Assembly: GCA_008360975.2 (NCBI GenBank)
Contig: CM039182.1
Coordinates: 81,747,405-81,811,404, forward strand
Reading direction: 5' to 3'
Source of the DNA: Lichenostomus cassidix
Taxonomy: Eukaryota; Chordata; Aves; Passeriformes; Meliphagidae
DNA length: 64,000 bases
Notes under the pieces: generated by a model
Databases searched by the model: none
Told to the model about the DNA's origin: nothing
What the model saw: the letters and a program-made list of their open reading frames with translations, nothing else
Shown: positions 24,531 to 36,544 of the stretch, in pieces
Layout: every line of letters begins with the position of its first letter
Numbering within the stretch: the first letter of the stretch is position 1
Made by a program: the position numbers and the translations under genes

Positions 24531-27500
24531 CCAGATTTTCAGAGATTTATTGTACACGGCCATCAGCCCTTACCGGACTGACGTTATTGTGGAAACAATG
24601 TATGCCCTTGTGCCATGTATCTCTGAGATGTCACAGCAAACCTTTCAGTCACATCCAGACTTTTCTACCTGGACCAGCTAACAAAAAGCTGGGTACATTT
24701 CCAGCAGTGCACAGTTAAGAGATTCAGAAGCAGACAAACCTCCATGTTGTTAGCACACCTCTTAACACAAACTGCTCAGCCCTGTGTACTTTCATTAGTC
24801 CTGGAAATGCAAATAACTCCAGGTTGGTCTCCCAAGGGCAAATCATACAAGCCTTCTGCACATGTGGTTAAACTTGGCCCATCATGTAAACTAGCATAAC
24901 AATACATGGATGGCTACAGTTTCCTTTTCTGCTTCCATCTCTCAACAGTTCTCTAGCAGGCTCTGCTGACCCACCCCAGGTAAATGTCAAGAGATGGAGA
25001 ACAAGCGAAGGTTTAGAGAAGCACACAAAAGACTGCAGGAAGTCACTATGCCACACACGGCATCTGTGGTGATCCCTCCAAGGACAGGAGGATGATTCAC
25101 AAGGATATACTCATCTTCCAAGTCTGTTGTCCTAGGCTTCTCCATGGATAACACAAAATCTGTGGATTTCCTCTGTATTGAAGCATGCTATTAGCTTCTG
25201 GTATGTAACATGCTTCATAACGTGCCAGTGACTAATGGCTTTGGGCCCCAACTGTTCTATGCAAATATACTCAAACATTTTCTGATAAGGAACAGAGGTA
25301 CTCAGTGCTTAAGTCTGAACCAGCCTTATCCTAAAACATTTAAACAAGCTTTAAGAGAAAAATATTTCCACTGGCTTTAGAGAGGCATTCAAAAGTGAAG
25401 CAATGCTGAAGTGAGCTACTGTCATGCTCTCAGTGCAGTGATTGCAATGTGTCACAACATCGCTGTTAGAGCGCAATATACACAGTCTCTCCCCCCAGTT
25501 ACATGGTTTATAATTTTTTCCTTCATGTACTGATGAGGCACAGTTAATCATGTCTCAAAAACTGCACACTATTTATATTGCACTGTATATGATTATTAGC
25601 TATAGCTAAAATAAAGCAGTATTGAAAGTGATACAGAAAAATACTCATAATGTTGCAGCATAAGTCAATTAAAACTAGGAGATTTTCCTGCAAATGTGTA
25701 ATTTCCGTAGCAGTACTTCCATGCCTTTTTTGGTGTCCTTTTTAAGAATAATCCATAAAAGAAGGGAAAACTTAGCAAGTTCCGGCTTTAAAGCATCCTA
25801 TAAATTGTGCCTTCTGGGAGCGTAACTGTTCTTTGTCCAGGAAAAGGAAATCTGAGTTCCAGCTGAGTAATTATTTATGCTCATTTGTCTGTGTGCAGCC
25901 TGGTGCCAGTAGCTCTTAATCGATACAAACGCTTACAGCCCCAACCTCTGTCTGACAGCTACAGAGCGCCGTGCTGCTCTTCCTCGCCTTTCCCTAAGTC
26001 AGCACCGAGCTGGCAGCATGATTTCAGCACAGATGAGGGTTAAGAAACTCCCTCCCTTCATTTTATGGGTGGGACAAACTCTGTGCTGGCAAAAGAATAA
26101 GAAAATTTGGGTGGCTGGCTACAATCTTGGCGCCCCAAGCATCTCCAGGGCTGAAGGTATGACACCATGGTGGAGCTTCTATCAAAAGAGATAGTCCCTG
26201 TTCCCTGCCACCAGAAGGGCACCTGTTAGGCTAGGTGACAGAGGGACGTTTTCTCTGCCCTGTGCTACCTCCCTGGAATCCGGCACTGGCAGATTTCCTG
26301 AGGGCCAGTCCAGGTGAGAAGGCTGGGAACATGACAGCTACTCTTTGCATAAGCCCACAAGTCCTCCCCCATCAGGAACCTGAAGTTACCCAAGTCACAC
26401 ACAGTCATGGGTGTGAACCCAACCAAAGCAAAGCCAACCGTCCTTTATGACAGGCTGTAAAGACAAAGGCACCACAGTCCAGACAACGATGTCTGTCTTC
26501 ACACATCCCTAAGCTTTACAATACTAAAACAAAAAAACCAAAAACAAAACAGTAGTAAAAAGCAGGCTGCCTCTGGGAACATCTAATCGAGTTAAACCCA
26601 AATTCAGTAAAATCAGAGTCACAAGTAGATGTGCTTTTCCTCTGCTATTTATATGAATGTGCCAATCTCTTGGCTGCAGTATGTTTCATACTGATGCACA
26701 TGGACATCTACTCAGAGTCCCCACTTCTGAGTGCTTTAAGCACATATCCTCAAATGACCCCGAGGAAGAGGGTTGGATGTACTTTACATGTGGGAAAGAG
26801 GAATATGAAGCAAAGTTATATGAATTGCCCATGACTGCACCTGAAGTCAGTGGCAAAACGTGGAAGCTAAACTCGGATCACATCTTCTCAGGCTAAGCAC
26901 TCGAACTGTGAAACAACCTCCTTCCCCAAATAATTATAGAACACTTCGTTGCCAGGTGTACTTTAATGGAAATAATCATGTCAAATTTACAGAAAATTTA
27001 ATATTTATTGAAATTAATGGAAAATTTGAAAAACTAATATCATCAATTTCTTTTGTTTTGCGATGCTTTGGTTTTCTCATGGGCGTGTATTATGGAAACA
27101 AGCCCTTTTTACTGCAGCTGAGGGCTTGCTACCATTTGTAACACAAGCCTAGAAACAGGAGAAATACATAGTCATTCCACAGCTCATAAAGCCTGACTAT
27201 GACAAGCATCTGAGCTCCAGGCCATTTCATAACGCTGACTTATGTCTTCGTTCCTTGGGTTTATTTTCACTCATTTTTGTATGCAGGTTTGGGATTATAA
27301 CTGACTTGTAACTCTATCAAGGAGTCACTGCAGAAGTTCCATGCATTTTGGAGAGCCTGTGCAGCAGAGGATTAAATCAATGAGGACCATTGATTTTAAC
27401 AAAGAAAGCACACAAAATTGTGAAGTAGATAAAAAGACATTTTCCAAGGACGTGCACAAGGCAGGCACACGTGGCTGAGGACAGGCACACCTGATCTATC

Positions 27501-30500
27501 CTTCCTCAGTGTGACTTTTAATGGAATGGGGCAAATCAGACTGGCTCCTTGATCCTGTTTCAGAAGAGGAATCAACTGAACATCTGAAGTGTGGTGCCCG
27601 CTTACCTGTTCTATGCACACCACTAGGGACTGCAAGTTCATTTTCATCAAAACACACCTATGCTTCTCCCTAGCTGAGGCTCTTTCAATTCCCAGTGCAG
27701 TGCTCATTTCACTGTGAGCCAGGTTAGGTAACAGTATTACGTCCTTCCTGTAAAGCTTCTCCTGAGACTTCCAGGATCTACTCAGTTACTGCTGTTTCCA
27801 GATGGAGTTAAAGACCAACACTATGGAGTGCTCAGCACCCTCCAGAAACGACCTGTGGAGTACAACTCAGACCAGACCCTGCACTTTCAAAAAGTACAGT
27901 GATATCCAAAAGAAACCTGCTATTCCATTTACAAGTGTGCCAACTGGATCCTGTGCACCTTACAATTAAGACACATTTTGAGCCATTCAGCCAGCATAAC
28001 TACCACAGCATCTGAGGTTCTCCCTGTTTAACTGCAGAGGAATTGCACCCAGAAATCCTCCCACCTCCCATCTCCCTTCGCACTGAACGTCAGCATTACC
28101 TTTTTTGACATTTACAGGAAAAACTGGAAACTGCATGTGAGGGACTAAATACATCAAGGAAAAGAAGAGTCCTTCAATGACTCTTGCCAGCCCAAAGGAG
28201 CTTAGATGGGAAAAAGAAACGCAGCAAATATTATGTTACTTAACCAACGTCCCACTTTGTGAGAGCAGATGCCCACAGGGGGACAAGACTCGGATCATGC
28301 CTGGCAATCAGACTCCCAGGATATGAGGAGCTGAATTACTGTGGAGTTACAAATCTTCAATCTGGAAGTATCCGGTCATGCATGGAAATCCCTGGGCATT
28401 GTGTGGATGCTAGGAAAGCTGCATATTTTCAAGGCTAGCCTGTGAAAGGAAGAGTAAATCTTCCTCACAATAGAAAGTGGGTTATTTAGGTTATTCCTCC
28501 AGGACATCACTCTTCATGACTAGGCTTTCTGCACTTGAAAAAATACAATTTTCAATAAAGTATCTGACAAAGCACCCTAATGCTACATGGTTCTCTCTGC
28601 ACGAACACTTCCACTGAAGAAAATGGGCACATCTTATATAATTCAGGGAAGAAGAATTTTGCTCTTTTGAGCAAATTCAATTTTCTCACAAAATCCAAAG
28701 CCATAATTCTTTCAAATTCTTATTTAGGAGATCAGCTAAGTATTGCCAGGAAGAATTAGTTCTTCTTTCACAAAAGCATGTTTTAAAATTAGTAATTTGG
28801 TTCAATTTAGGGATTTAGTTTATTTGATGACTATTTTAACATTAAGAAGGATAGTTGAAAGTATTTTAAAATTTTCATTTTTACGCGTTGAAGAGGAAAA
28901 ATGGAGATTATGTTCCCCCTGCTTTTTTAAAAGAATTAAACCAACCTCCTATTTCAATGAGTTGGAATCCCTGTGTCTTCATTCCTTTCAGTAGAATATA
29001 TTTGCATAATAATAGTGGATGGTCAGAACAGCAATATATCAGAGTACACATGAACAATTATTTTTTTCTAGCCCGTTCATCAGGCCCAGCATCTCAATAC
29101 TCATACTACCATTTAAACTCCAGCTTGACAATCCTGGGTTTCTCAAATTAAATAAAAGAGACATCTTAGAAGACCAACAGATCTGATTTTCCTCTGTAGA
29201 CAAACAATATCCTGTTACCTCTTTAGCCTAGCATTTATACCTTTTTATGGGAAACAAGTCCCCTAACACAGTCTTTGTCTCCTCTGTCATCTTTGTATAT
29301 GAGTCGATGTGCTTTTCACCCATGGACCTAAAGCAACATTTCCTCCCTTGAGGATAACCATCATCACTTGCTCAGGCAACTAATCAAAAGCAAAAAGCAA
29401 AGCAGTTCTATTTTTTAACACCCTAATAGGATACAATGGCTCCAAATAATTCAGAGACCACTGTGCTCTCTGTACATTTCTGCAGCCTTTGAGATTAGCT
29501 GATTTATTCATGACTACACTCCTCAAACCCAGCATCTGCAGTATGCAAACCCATGGATTTGCAATTAATTTCTGCTATACATATTTGAAAGACCTGGAGT
29601 CTGCTGACCTCCTGGACACCGTGCAAGTCCCATCTGCTATCTGCTCACTTACACTTTTGTTTGAAAGGATGAAGAGGGAGTAATTTAGACTATGATTAAC
29701 AGCTACCTTCTGTAGCTGTTTTTCATAAAATAAGCCCATTTCTGCTGTTTCAATCTGGTAAAAATCAGCTGGGATATTCAAATCTTTAAAATGGAAAGAT
29801 AAATCTGTTCAATAATCGTACAAGGCACACAGCATTTGAAGCAAACAAACACAGCTCCACTGAGGTACTTCTAACGTTACAATGTGAGGGATCAAAGTAC
29901 TAGATACCAACAACTTTTATTTGAATTCAGGAACTTTCTGAAACAAAATTAGAGCTTAACTACAAACTGTCTTGATTTTTATTTAAATCATTATATAGAA
30001 ACCCACAACAGCAAGAATACTCAGAATTAGGGGTTCCCTGTTCCTGCTTTAATATGTCCTGGCAAAATTTTAATGTTTCTTTTATTCCCTGAAAGAATTC
30101 TGGAAATTTTTTTTATGCTCCTTCTATTCACTGGAAGAATAAGGGAGTATTTACCTCAAAATGAAAACCTTTTTCCTCCCAATCTGCTGAGCTGACAGCT
30201 ACCTGACAGCTGCCTTTGGCTGGAAGTCCTGTCCCCAGCCTCCATGGAGAGAATAAGGGACTTGTAAAAAAGAGGACAAGACATCTACTGGTCACTACCA
30301 CAGCACTACCACAAGCTGAAGTCAGAAGTCCCCAAGGTATCAGGTGTAGCTCTGTTTGTTGCTCTCAGAAAAAAAAAGAAAAAACATTCCTGATGCATTA
30401 TTTGGACACTGGTACATATAGCTTTGTCCTCTTTTAAACATCCACTAAACCAGCATCGAATCATTCACTCCAGTGAGAAACAGTACACTTACTAGAAGAC

Positions 30501-32544
30501 AAAAAACCCTTTCCTATTTTTGGACAAAGGCTGCTCCTTTTCCTTTGGGACCACATCATCTACCACATGTTCAAACGAGATGACTCCTCCCTGGAACATG
30601 GGCATTGGTCTCATCCATGTTCATTGTCACTCAAGCAGAGCCATGGGCAAACCTCCTGCTGTTACATCCCTCTCCTATAACCGGTACCATTCCCCCTTCC
30701 TTTCTTCAATTACTGATATTCTTGTGACAATGACAACATTGTCAGGAAGTGGAGAGCAACTGACTAATTTTTAAACCTCTCTCTGAAATTATCAATAAAT
30801 CATTTTAAAGGCTAAGAAGGAGTAACACTCCATGGGCCACTTCCACAGCCTGGACAGACACAGAGAGACAGACACGGGAAGCTCTGCCTAGACAAACATG
30901 TCGAACAGTTGCCTCCAGGACAATAAACAACTGGTATTTAAATTATTTCATTAGCATCACCCCACCTCCTTGGCTGGCACCCCAGCTCCGCAGCGGCTCA
31001 CTGCGACTGTTGCACCGGTTCAGCAGGGCCAAGCTCTCGCCTGCGATGACAGGAGCCAGCGAGCAGCTGACTGTGCAGGAAGCAAGTACAAAGTCATCCC
31101 TTTAAAAGCAAGGCTACAGTTGAGTTAAGGACAACACCAAGTTTTTTAAAATAGGATTCTGGATTCCAGACAGATAAACAGTCTTCGGCCTTTGATGTAC
31201 TGAGAATTCCCCTCAAGATACTGACTAGAGCTGTGTGAATAATTGATTTTCTCAGCTGAATAGCTGAAGCAACCAACCAAACAAACCCCAACTTGTTTGT
31301 TAATTAACATTTTTTCCTTGAAAACCAGGGAAAAAAAAAGTTAAATTTGGGACTGTGGAATTGTTATATTCAAACAAAAATTATACCTCTTCTATTTTAA
31401 ACATTTTTATTTACAGACAAAAAAAGTCTAAAAATGCAATGCTAGATTCATGATAGGAAGTAAGGGTGTGCATCCCGTAAGGTAGGGCATCTCTCAAGAT
31501 GAAATCAAGAGAAACAGCTACCCTGCTTTAAAATCCAGTCCCTGGGAGACATGCTCAGGTTTGGGAACATGGACACAGGTTTCCCCACACACAAAGGCAA
31601 TGCTGAAAAGTAACAGAAAAGTGCTCTTAATTTCTCTGTTGCACTTTTATGTCTCTGTACAGACACAACTCCTGAGTGACATCCCATGAGACGTCAGAAT
31701 GACTTATCTCAATTTCTCTTCTACTCTGCTAAAAGGTCTGTTAAATCCATGGAAAAAAAATCTGAATTTGTCAAGAATCTTAACTGTCTGAAAAGGTATT
31801 TTCAATGTTAATTTTATCTGCTTTTGGATCACTTTGTCAAAACACAGAAGGTCATACATGCTCACAGTTACTATTAGCTGCACCAGCAGACCAAGAAGTT
31901 CTGTGCTTCTCTCTGAAGAACCAGCAGAGAATGACAGTTAGCTCAGCAAAATGGGACTGATGAGAAATGTCTCATGAAATGAGCCACCTCAGTTCTATCA
32001 TTTGAATTGTCCCAAGGAGGAAGGTGTGCCAGCGGAACGCTCAGCCTTGCCCGCTCGCACTGGCGCCCGTGCCAGCCAGGCGCACTCTTGGATGCGTCAC
32101 AGGCTGGAGTATTCACAGTGATTTCATGCTAAATCATGGTGCTGGGAACCAGGGACATTTCTCTGGAAGGTCCCTTTGACTCACCGGTGGCAGCAGTACC
32201 CCATCTCCCATTCAGCCTGATGGCTGCTGCCATTTGCTCTGGCAGGCTCATTCTGAGGCAATGGAGAATGGCCCTCACCCTTCCTGATGAATATTTCATG
32301 CTATTGCAGGTTGCAGGCTGCTTACAGAAATTACACAATTAACCTGGTGACAGCCATGGCTGTTGGTTCAGGACAGCTCCTTGCAGGCACCAAGACTGCC
32401 CACAGCACGGCAGGAGTCACCCAGACCTGGCCACGCAGCGCTGGGGAATGCAGCACCTCAGCCCACGACGCTCCATCAGCTCCATTTTTATTTTTAAAAA
32501 TTAAATGGTCAAAAGTAGATCACCTGTAAAATGAAACGGGGATA

Positions 32545-32640
32545 GGGGAGCGCCAGTTGTATTTTGAGCCCTATTATGCAATGGAGTGGGGATTACATAA
32601 TGAGGGGAGTGCAATTACAGAAACGTGGCTCCCATGACAC
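32545..32640. promoter_or_regulatory. Candidate conserved intronic element
   Basis: In UBE2QL1 intron 1, a non-repetitive block contains TTATGCAAT, GGATTA (OTX/CRX-type, 32590-32595) and CAATTA (32612-32617) in close succession. This is the texture of a developmental enhancer, but the call is by eye only. Confidence 0.25.
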
Positions 32641-33999
32641 AGAGCCCAGCTACGGTGACAGGCCGGCAAACCCATCACAGGCAACATCTCTCTAACCCAG
32701 AAAATAAATTTATTGACAGTACTGCCTAATAACCTTTCCACTAGGAATGAACAATCTGAAACGTGCCATATTATATCTATTTAACTACTAAGTTACTGTC
32801 AGCAATTTATTTCTGCCTTTTTTTTTAATCCCAGTTCTCTTTTTGTTATCATTGACTTTGCAAACTTTTGGAAGAATGTTACTGGAACTCTTGCTTTTTA
32901 AATGTGTCTGTTAATAATGCACACATAAACATCCTCTGTTAATCAAAAATTGTTACTACTTTCTGGAAATCTCTTAAATGGCTTAGGGAAGAAACCTGTG
33001 AGATTATATAGCTGAGAATTTTTTGCTAATAAAACAATTCAGTGCTTCTCTTCACTGAGCCATTTTATTCTCCCTGTAAATATTCATTTAACCCCTTTAA
33101 CATTCAACACCGCAGAAAGAGGCTGAATTGTTAAAAAATGAGAGAAATTAGGGTTGTCCTTCTAAATTCTTGTAACAAATAACAAGAACTACGACCTCTC
33201 TAAAATGAGATGGGTTAACAGTGAGATGAAGTAAGAAGTAGCTACAGAACTTTAACATACCCCAGGCTCTGTGTTAATTAATTTTGTTTTTCGGTAGATG
33301 CTTTTTTATATCCCAAGGTGACCTAGGAAACTTGACCTCTTGAAATTCAGTGCAGAGAAAAATACTATCTGATTTTAAAAAGAAGCAGTAGGCCCAAATC
33401 AAATAGGTTAAAAGGAAGAAAAGCCACTAACAAAAGATCCTGTCGAAAAATCAAAATTAATTTCCAGTCTTAAGAAAGAACAACCCTTTACCTCTGCTCA
33501 GGCAAGCAGTTCTGTAAAAGCAAACAGGATCAACATAATTTTTGAGCAAGTAAAAAAATATATCATTTACTCTTTCCGCACCTCCTTGCCAAGCTACAAA
33601 TTTAAGAAGTTACTTAGTATCATTTACTGACGGACACGGAGCTGTGCATGTCCCCCGAGTTCAAGGGCATTCACGAACAGGAAAACCACCCCGTCACAGC
33701 CATGTGTGCATTGCCTACTATAATAACCATAAAGAAGGACTGCCTACCAGCAATATTTACACGTTTATTAAAAACGCCTTATGAAATATTTGTCTTCTAC
33801 GGATATTCTGCAGGAGAAAAAGGGGGGGGGGAAGCAGCAGCATAAAGTGCATCGATTCAGGTCAGACGAGATCCTCTGCTGGAAAAACCGATCACCTCCT
33901 TTGAAGAGCTGGCAGGAACCGTCTGGCTCCTGCAGCTGCAGTACCTAGCCCAAATTATTTGTTCCTTTCGGCCCGGACAATTTGAAACCCGCACAAGTC

Positions 34000-34609
34000 T
34001 GCCAGCAGCTCGGGCAGCAATTCCCGGTGTGACCCCGCGACACACCTCAGCGCGGTGTGCCAAGCCCCAGAGCCGGGGTCAGCCCTTGTCCCCGGAGGGA
34101 TGCTCTGCGGGACAGCACAGACAAAGACCTGGGGGCAGCAGCTCCAGCGTCGCGCCCTCCGCCAGCGGCAGCACCGCACGCAAGAGACCAGCGAGTATGG
34201 CCGACTGGCTGGTGAAAGGCAGGAGGTGGGAGGCTCCAACCCCAAACCCCACTGGAGCCCGGAGAGCCCCTTATGCTGTGGGGCAAAGAAGGCGCCCATC
34301 AGGGGTAACGGGCATGGTACCTTAGTGTGCCACAGGCGGCAGAGCCATGCATAGGGACAAAAGCAGGGCGGGAGGACACGATGGATGCCTGTGCTCCTCG
34401 TCCCTCCACGCTGCTCCGCACCTCTGCCGCATCTGCCCGAGAAGGGACCCCGGAGCCAAACACGTGTGTCCCAGCCTTCGCCCCACTGGTGACACCAGGT
34501 CCTCGGGGAGACCGGGGCCTGGTCGTCTTTAGGGTTCCCACCCGAACACCGCTCAGACCCGCACCCCGAGCGATGGATCCGAGTGCTCCTACCGAGCAGG
34601 GAGCCCTAC
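34000..34609 (-). other. UBE2QL1: Start of UBE2QL1 intron 1 within the CpG island
   Basis: This is the 5' part of UBE2QL1 intron 1 in transcript sense. It is GC-rich with many CpGs and forms the tail of the promoter island. The donor GTAGGG sits directly after exon 1. Short open frames on both strands are compositional, and no additional exon is evident. Confidence 0.55.
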
Positions 34610-35407
34610 CTGCCCCTTGACCAGGCTGGCGGCGAACTGCCTCATGACGGCCTCCACGGTGTAGGCGCTGGACCAGCCGCGGGGGGTGAGCAGCTCCATG
34701 CAGATGGCCCCGCCGTCCAGGACGTAGCCGTTCTCCAGGCGGGGGCTAAGCACCCTCATGAAGGGAGGCGAGAAGGGGAAGTTGTCGGGAAAGGTGAGGT
34801 TGAGCAGGATGTACTCCGTGTTGGTCTCCTTCATGTCCTGCCACAGCACCGAGTCCTTGTCCACCTGGTGCAGCTTCACGTTCCAGTCGAAGAGACTCTC
34901 GTCCACCAGCTCCACGGAGATGAAGCGGTCGCTGAGCCGCGCGATGTCCTGCAGCTCCTTCATCAGCCGCCGGGTCCGCACCTGAGTGCAGTGCTGCTGC
35001 CGGCCCGCGGGCACCAGCGCCGCCGGCCCCGACCCGCACCCGGGGCCGGAGCCGGGGCCGGGCCGCTGCGCCGCCTCCTTGCCGGCGCCGGGCTCCCTGC
35101 CCACCTCCCGCGGCTTCTCCCGGCCGACTCCCGAGCGCGCCGGCTGCGGGGGCTGCTTGGCCGGCTCCGGCGCCTTCTTGTTCTTGTGGCCCCCGGGGCT
35201 GCCCTCGCTGCTGCTGCTGCTGCAGCCGCCCCCGGGGGGGCCCTGCGGCTGCGGCTTGTTGCTGCTGTTCTTCTGGTTGCCCCTGCCGCGGAGCGAGGAA
35301 CCCTGCTGGCTGCTGCTGCTGCTGCGGTGGTGGTGATGGTGCTTGGGGTCCTCCGTGTCCCGGCTGTGCAGCCGGATCAGCCCGATTTTCCGCAGCAGAG
35401 TGGCCAT
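34610..35407 (-). CDS. UBE2QL1: UBE2QL1 coding exon 1 (N-terminal extension plus most of the UBC-like fold)
   Basis: This exon encodes residues 1-266 of a predicted 309-residue E2Q-like ubiquitin-conjugating protein, which would pass ubiquitin from E1 to substrate or E3. The full CDS is complement(join(19255..19386,34610..35407)). The ATG at 35407 (starting [10 protein letters not shown]) has a strong Kozak context (A at -3, G at +4). Residues 21-145 are low complexity: His5 at 23-27, Ser-rich runs near 29-33 and 63-67, and a Gly/Pro/Lys-rich stretch. The folded part starts at an in-frame Met149 ([10 protein letters not shown]). It contains the UBE2Q-type [10 protein letters not shown] segment at 207-216 in place of an HPN motif, and the active-site-like Cys236 in GGAICMELL. 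The exon ends VKGQ and is followed by a GT donor (34609-34608). Gene identity is certain from the conserved E2 part. The start is less sure: the 161-residue form I remember for human would begin at 34963, where the Kozak context is poor (C at -3, A at +4). Confidence 0.93.
35207..35223 (-). repeat. UBE2QL1: Coding GCT/AGC repeat (poly-Ser) in UBE2QL1
   Basis: A trinucleotide run encoding the Ser-rich tract near residues 63-67 of the long UBE2QL1 form. Confidence 0.85.
35309..35340 (-). repeat. UBE2QL1: Coding trinucleotide repeats (poly-Ser and His5) in UBE2QL1
   Basis: GCT units (35309-35325) encode a Ser run and the adjacent GTG/ATG units (35326-35340) encode His5 at residues 23-27 of the long form. 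Confidence 0.85.
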
Positions 35408-36350
35408 GTTGTGCGCGGCTCTGCGATCCCTCCCGCCTCTGAGCACCGGTGGGGCTCTAGTGTGGTTATTATCAATTTAAAGCCCGGCTCGGCGGGTTTG
35501 CTGTTGGCGGGCGGGCGGGCGGCGAAGCCCCTCTCCGCCGGTCCGGGGCGCGGAGAGGCGGCGGCGGCGGTGCCGCCGCGGTGCCGGAGGATGTGCGGCC
35601 GCCGCTCAAACGCCTCCCCTGCCTAGGGCTGCGGCGGGGAGCATTGCCGCAGCGGGGCTGCTCCCGCGGACATCACGGCCCCGACGCCGTGGCCATGATC
35701 CCGTGAAAAGGAAGGAGGAGGAGGGTGGGGGGGGAAAAAGGTAGGAAGAAAAAAAAAAAAATCCCCCAGCCGCCCGCACGGGAGAGCCCCCTCCCTCCCC
35801 CCGCACAGCGGCGGCGAAACCGCCTGCGCTGCAGATGGCTTCCCCGGCACCTTCGGATCGCGCCCGGCCGAGCCAATCCCCGGCGGCTCCCGGCGGGCCG
35901 GGCCCCGCGCCGCTCCGGGCGCCTCCCCCCGAGGCGGGCGGGGGGGTCGGAGCCCGCCTGCGCAGCCCCCGCTGTGCCCGCGCCGGCCCGCGGCGCGCTC
36001 GGCCCTTTGTTCGGGGAGAGGGGCCGCCGCAGCCCCGCCGCGCCCCCCGCGCCGCCTGCGCTCCTGGCGGCACCGCCGCTGCGGGGCTCGGTGGGGCGGC
36101 GGCCGGCGGGCAGCGCGGGGACCGTCCCGCTCCGCTCCGCCCCGCGCTGCGGCAGCGGCCCCGCCGGCCGGGCGGGCCGGGGGCGGTGACGGCGGGGAGG
36201 GGCGCCGGGACAGACTCGCGGGTGCGTGGGCAGGTGTTGCACACGTACGTGTGTGAGTGCGCGCGTGTCGGCGCCCACACGGCCGGGAAATGACACCGCG
36301 GCAGCTCCGCGCACGTGTGTGCACACGGACAGAGCCCGCACCCAGCGGAG
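35408..36350 (-). promoter_or_regulatory. UBE2QL1: UBE2QL1 CpG-island promoter and 5' UTR
   Basis: Very GC- and CpG-rich DNA runs from about 34000 to 36350, covering exon 1 and this upstream part. Visible elements include a CCAAT box at 35873-35877 (plus-strand reading; ATTGG on the gene strand), an NRF1-like half-site GCCTGCGCAG at 35956-35965, a GGCGGGCGGGCGGGCGGC G-rich run near 35506-35524, and a weak TATA-like TTTAAA at 35476-35481, about 70 bases upstream of the ATG. A purine-rich tract lies at 35705-35761. The transcription start cannot be fixed by eye. Long open frames on both strands here, including a 254-codon one on the minus strand, reflect high GC content and resemble no protein I know. 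Confidence 0.8.
35705..35761 (+). repeat. Purine-rich tract in the UBE2QL1 promoter
   Basis: About 57 bases of A and G with only two T interruptions, including an eight-G run and a 13-base A run, within the CpG island upstream of UBE2QL1. Confidence 0.85.
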
Positions 36351-36522
36351 ACACGACAGCTCTGTGGTCATGTGTAAGGACACGATGGTATTTAAGTGCG
36401 TGTGCGTATACATATTTACACCTACTTGCCTAAACATATATAATCACATATATCAGGCCTATAAAAATCGATATATAAACATGGTTGAAAAATAGCTGTA
36501 AGTACATAACGTGTACTTACAC

Positions 36523-36544
36523 GTGTGTGTGTGTGTGTGTGTGT
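36523..36544. repeat. GT microsatellite, 11 units
   Basis: Eleven perfect GT units, just upstream of the UBE2QL1 CpG island. Confidence 0.95.

Larger units (their letters stand above)
23809..33999 (-). other. UBE2QL1: UBE2QL1 intron 1, central part
   Basis: About 10 kb of intronic, mostly AT-rich sequence, with no exon I can support and few repeats. A weak CR1-like stretch lies near 24350-24530. Locally CpG-bearing, possibly constrained blocks lie around 25770-26010, 30950-31080, 32015-32130, 32545-32640 and 33625-33815. A run of ten G residues sits at 33822-33831. Confidence 0.55.

Noticed and set aside
34583..35626. Long open frame (347 codons) on the plus strand
   Set aside because: It is the antisense shadow of UBE2QL1 exon 1 in GC-rich sequence; its composition mirrors the real gene and it has no similarity of its own.
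35606..36437. Open frames of 224-254 codons on the minus strand and about 150 codons on the plus strand
   Set aside because: They lie in the CpG island, where stop codons are rare. The predicted proteins are Ala/Arg/Gly/Pro-rich in all frames with no recognisable domain.
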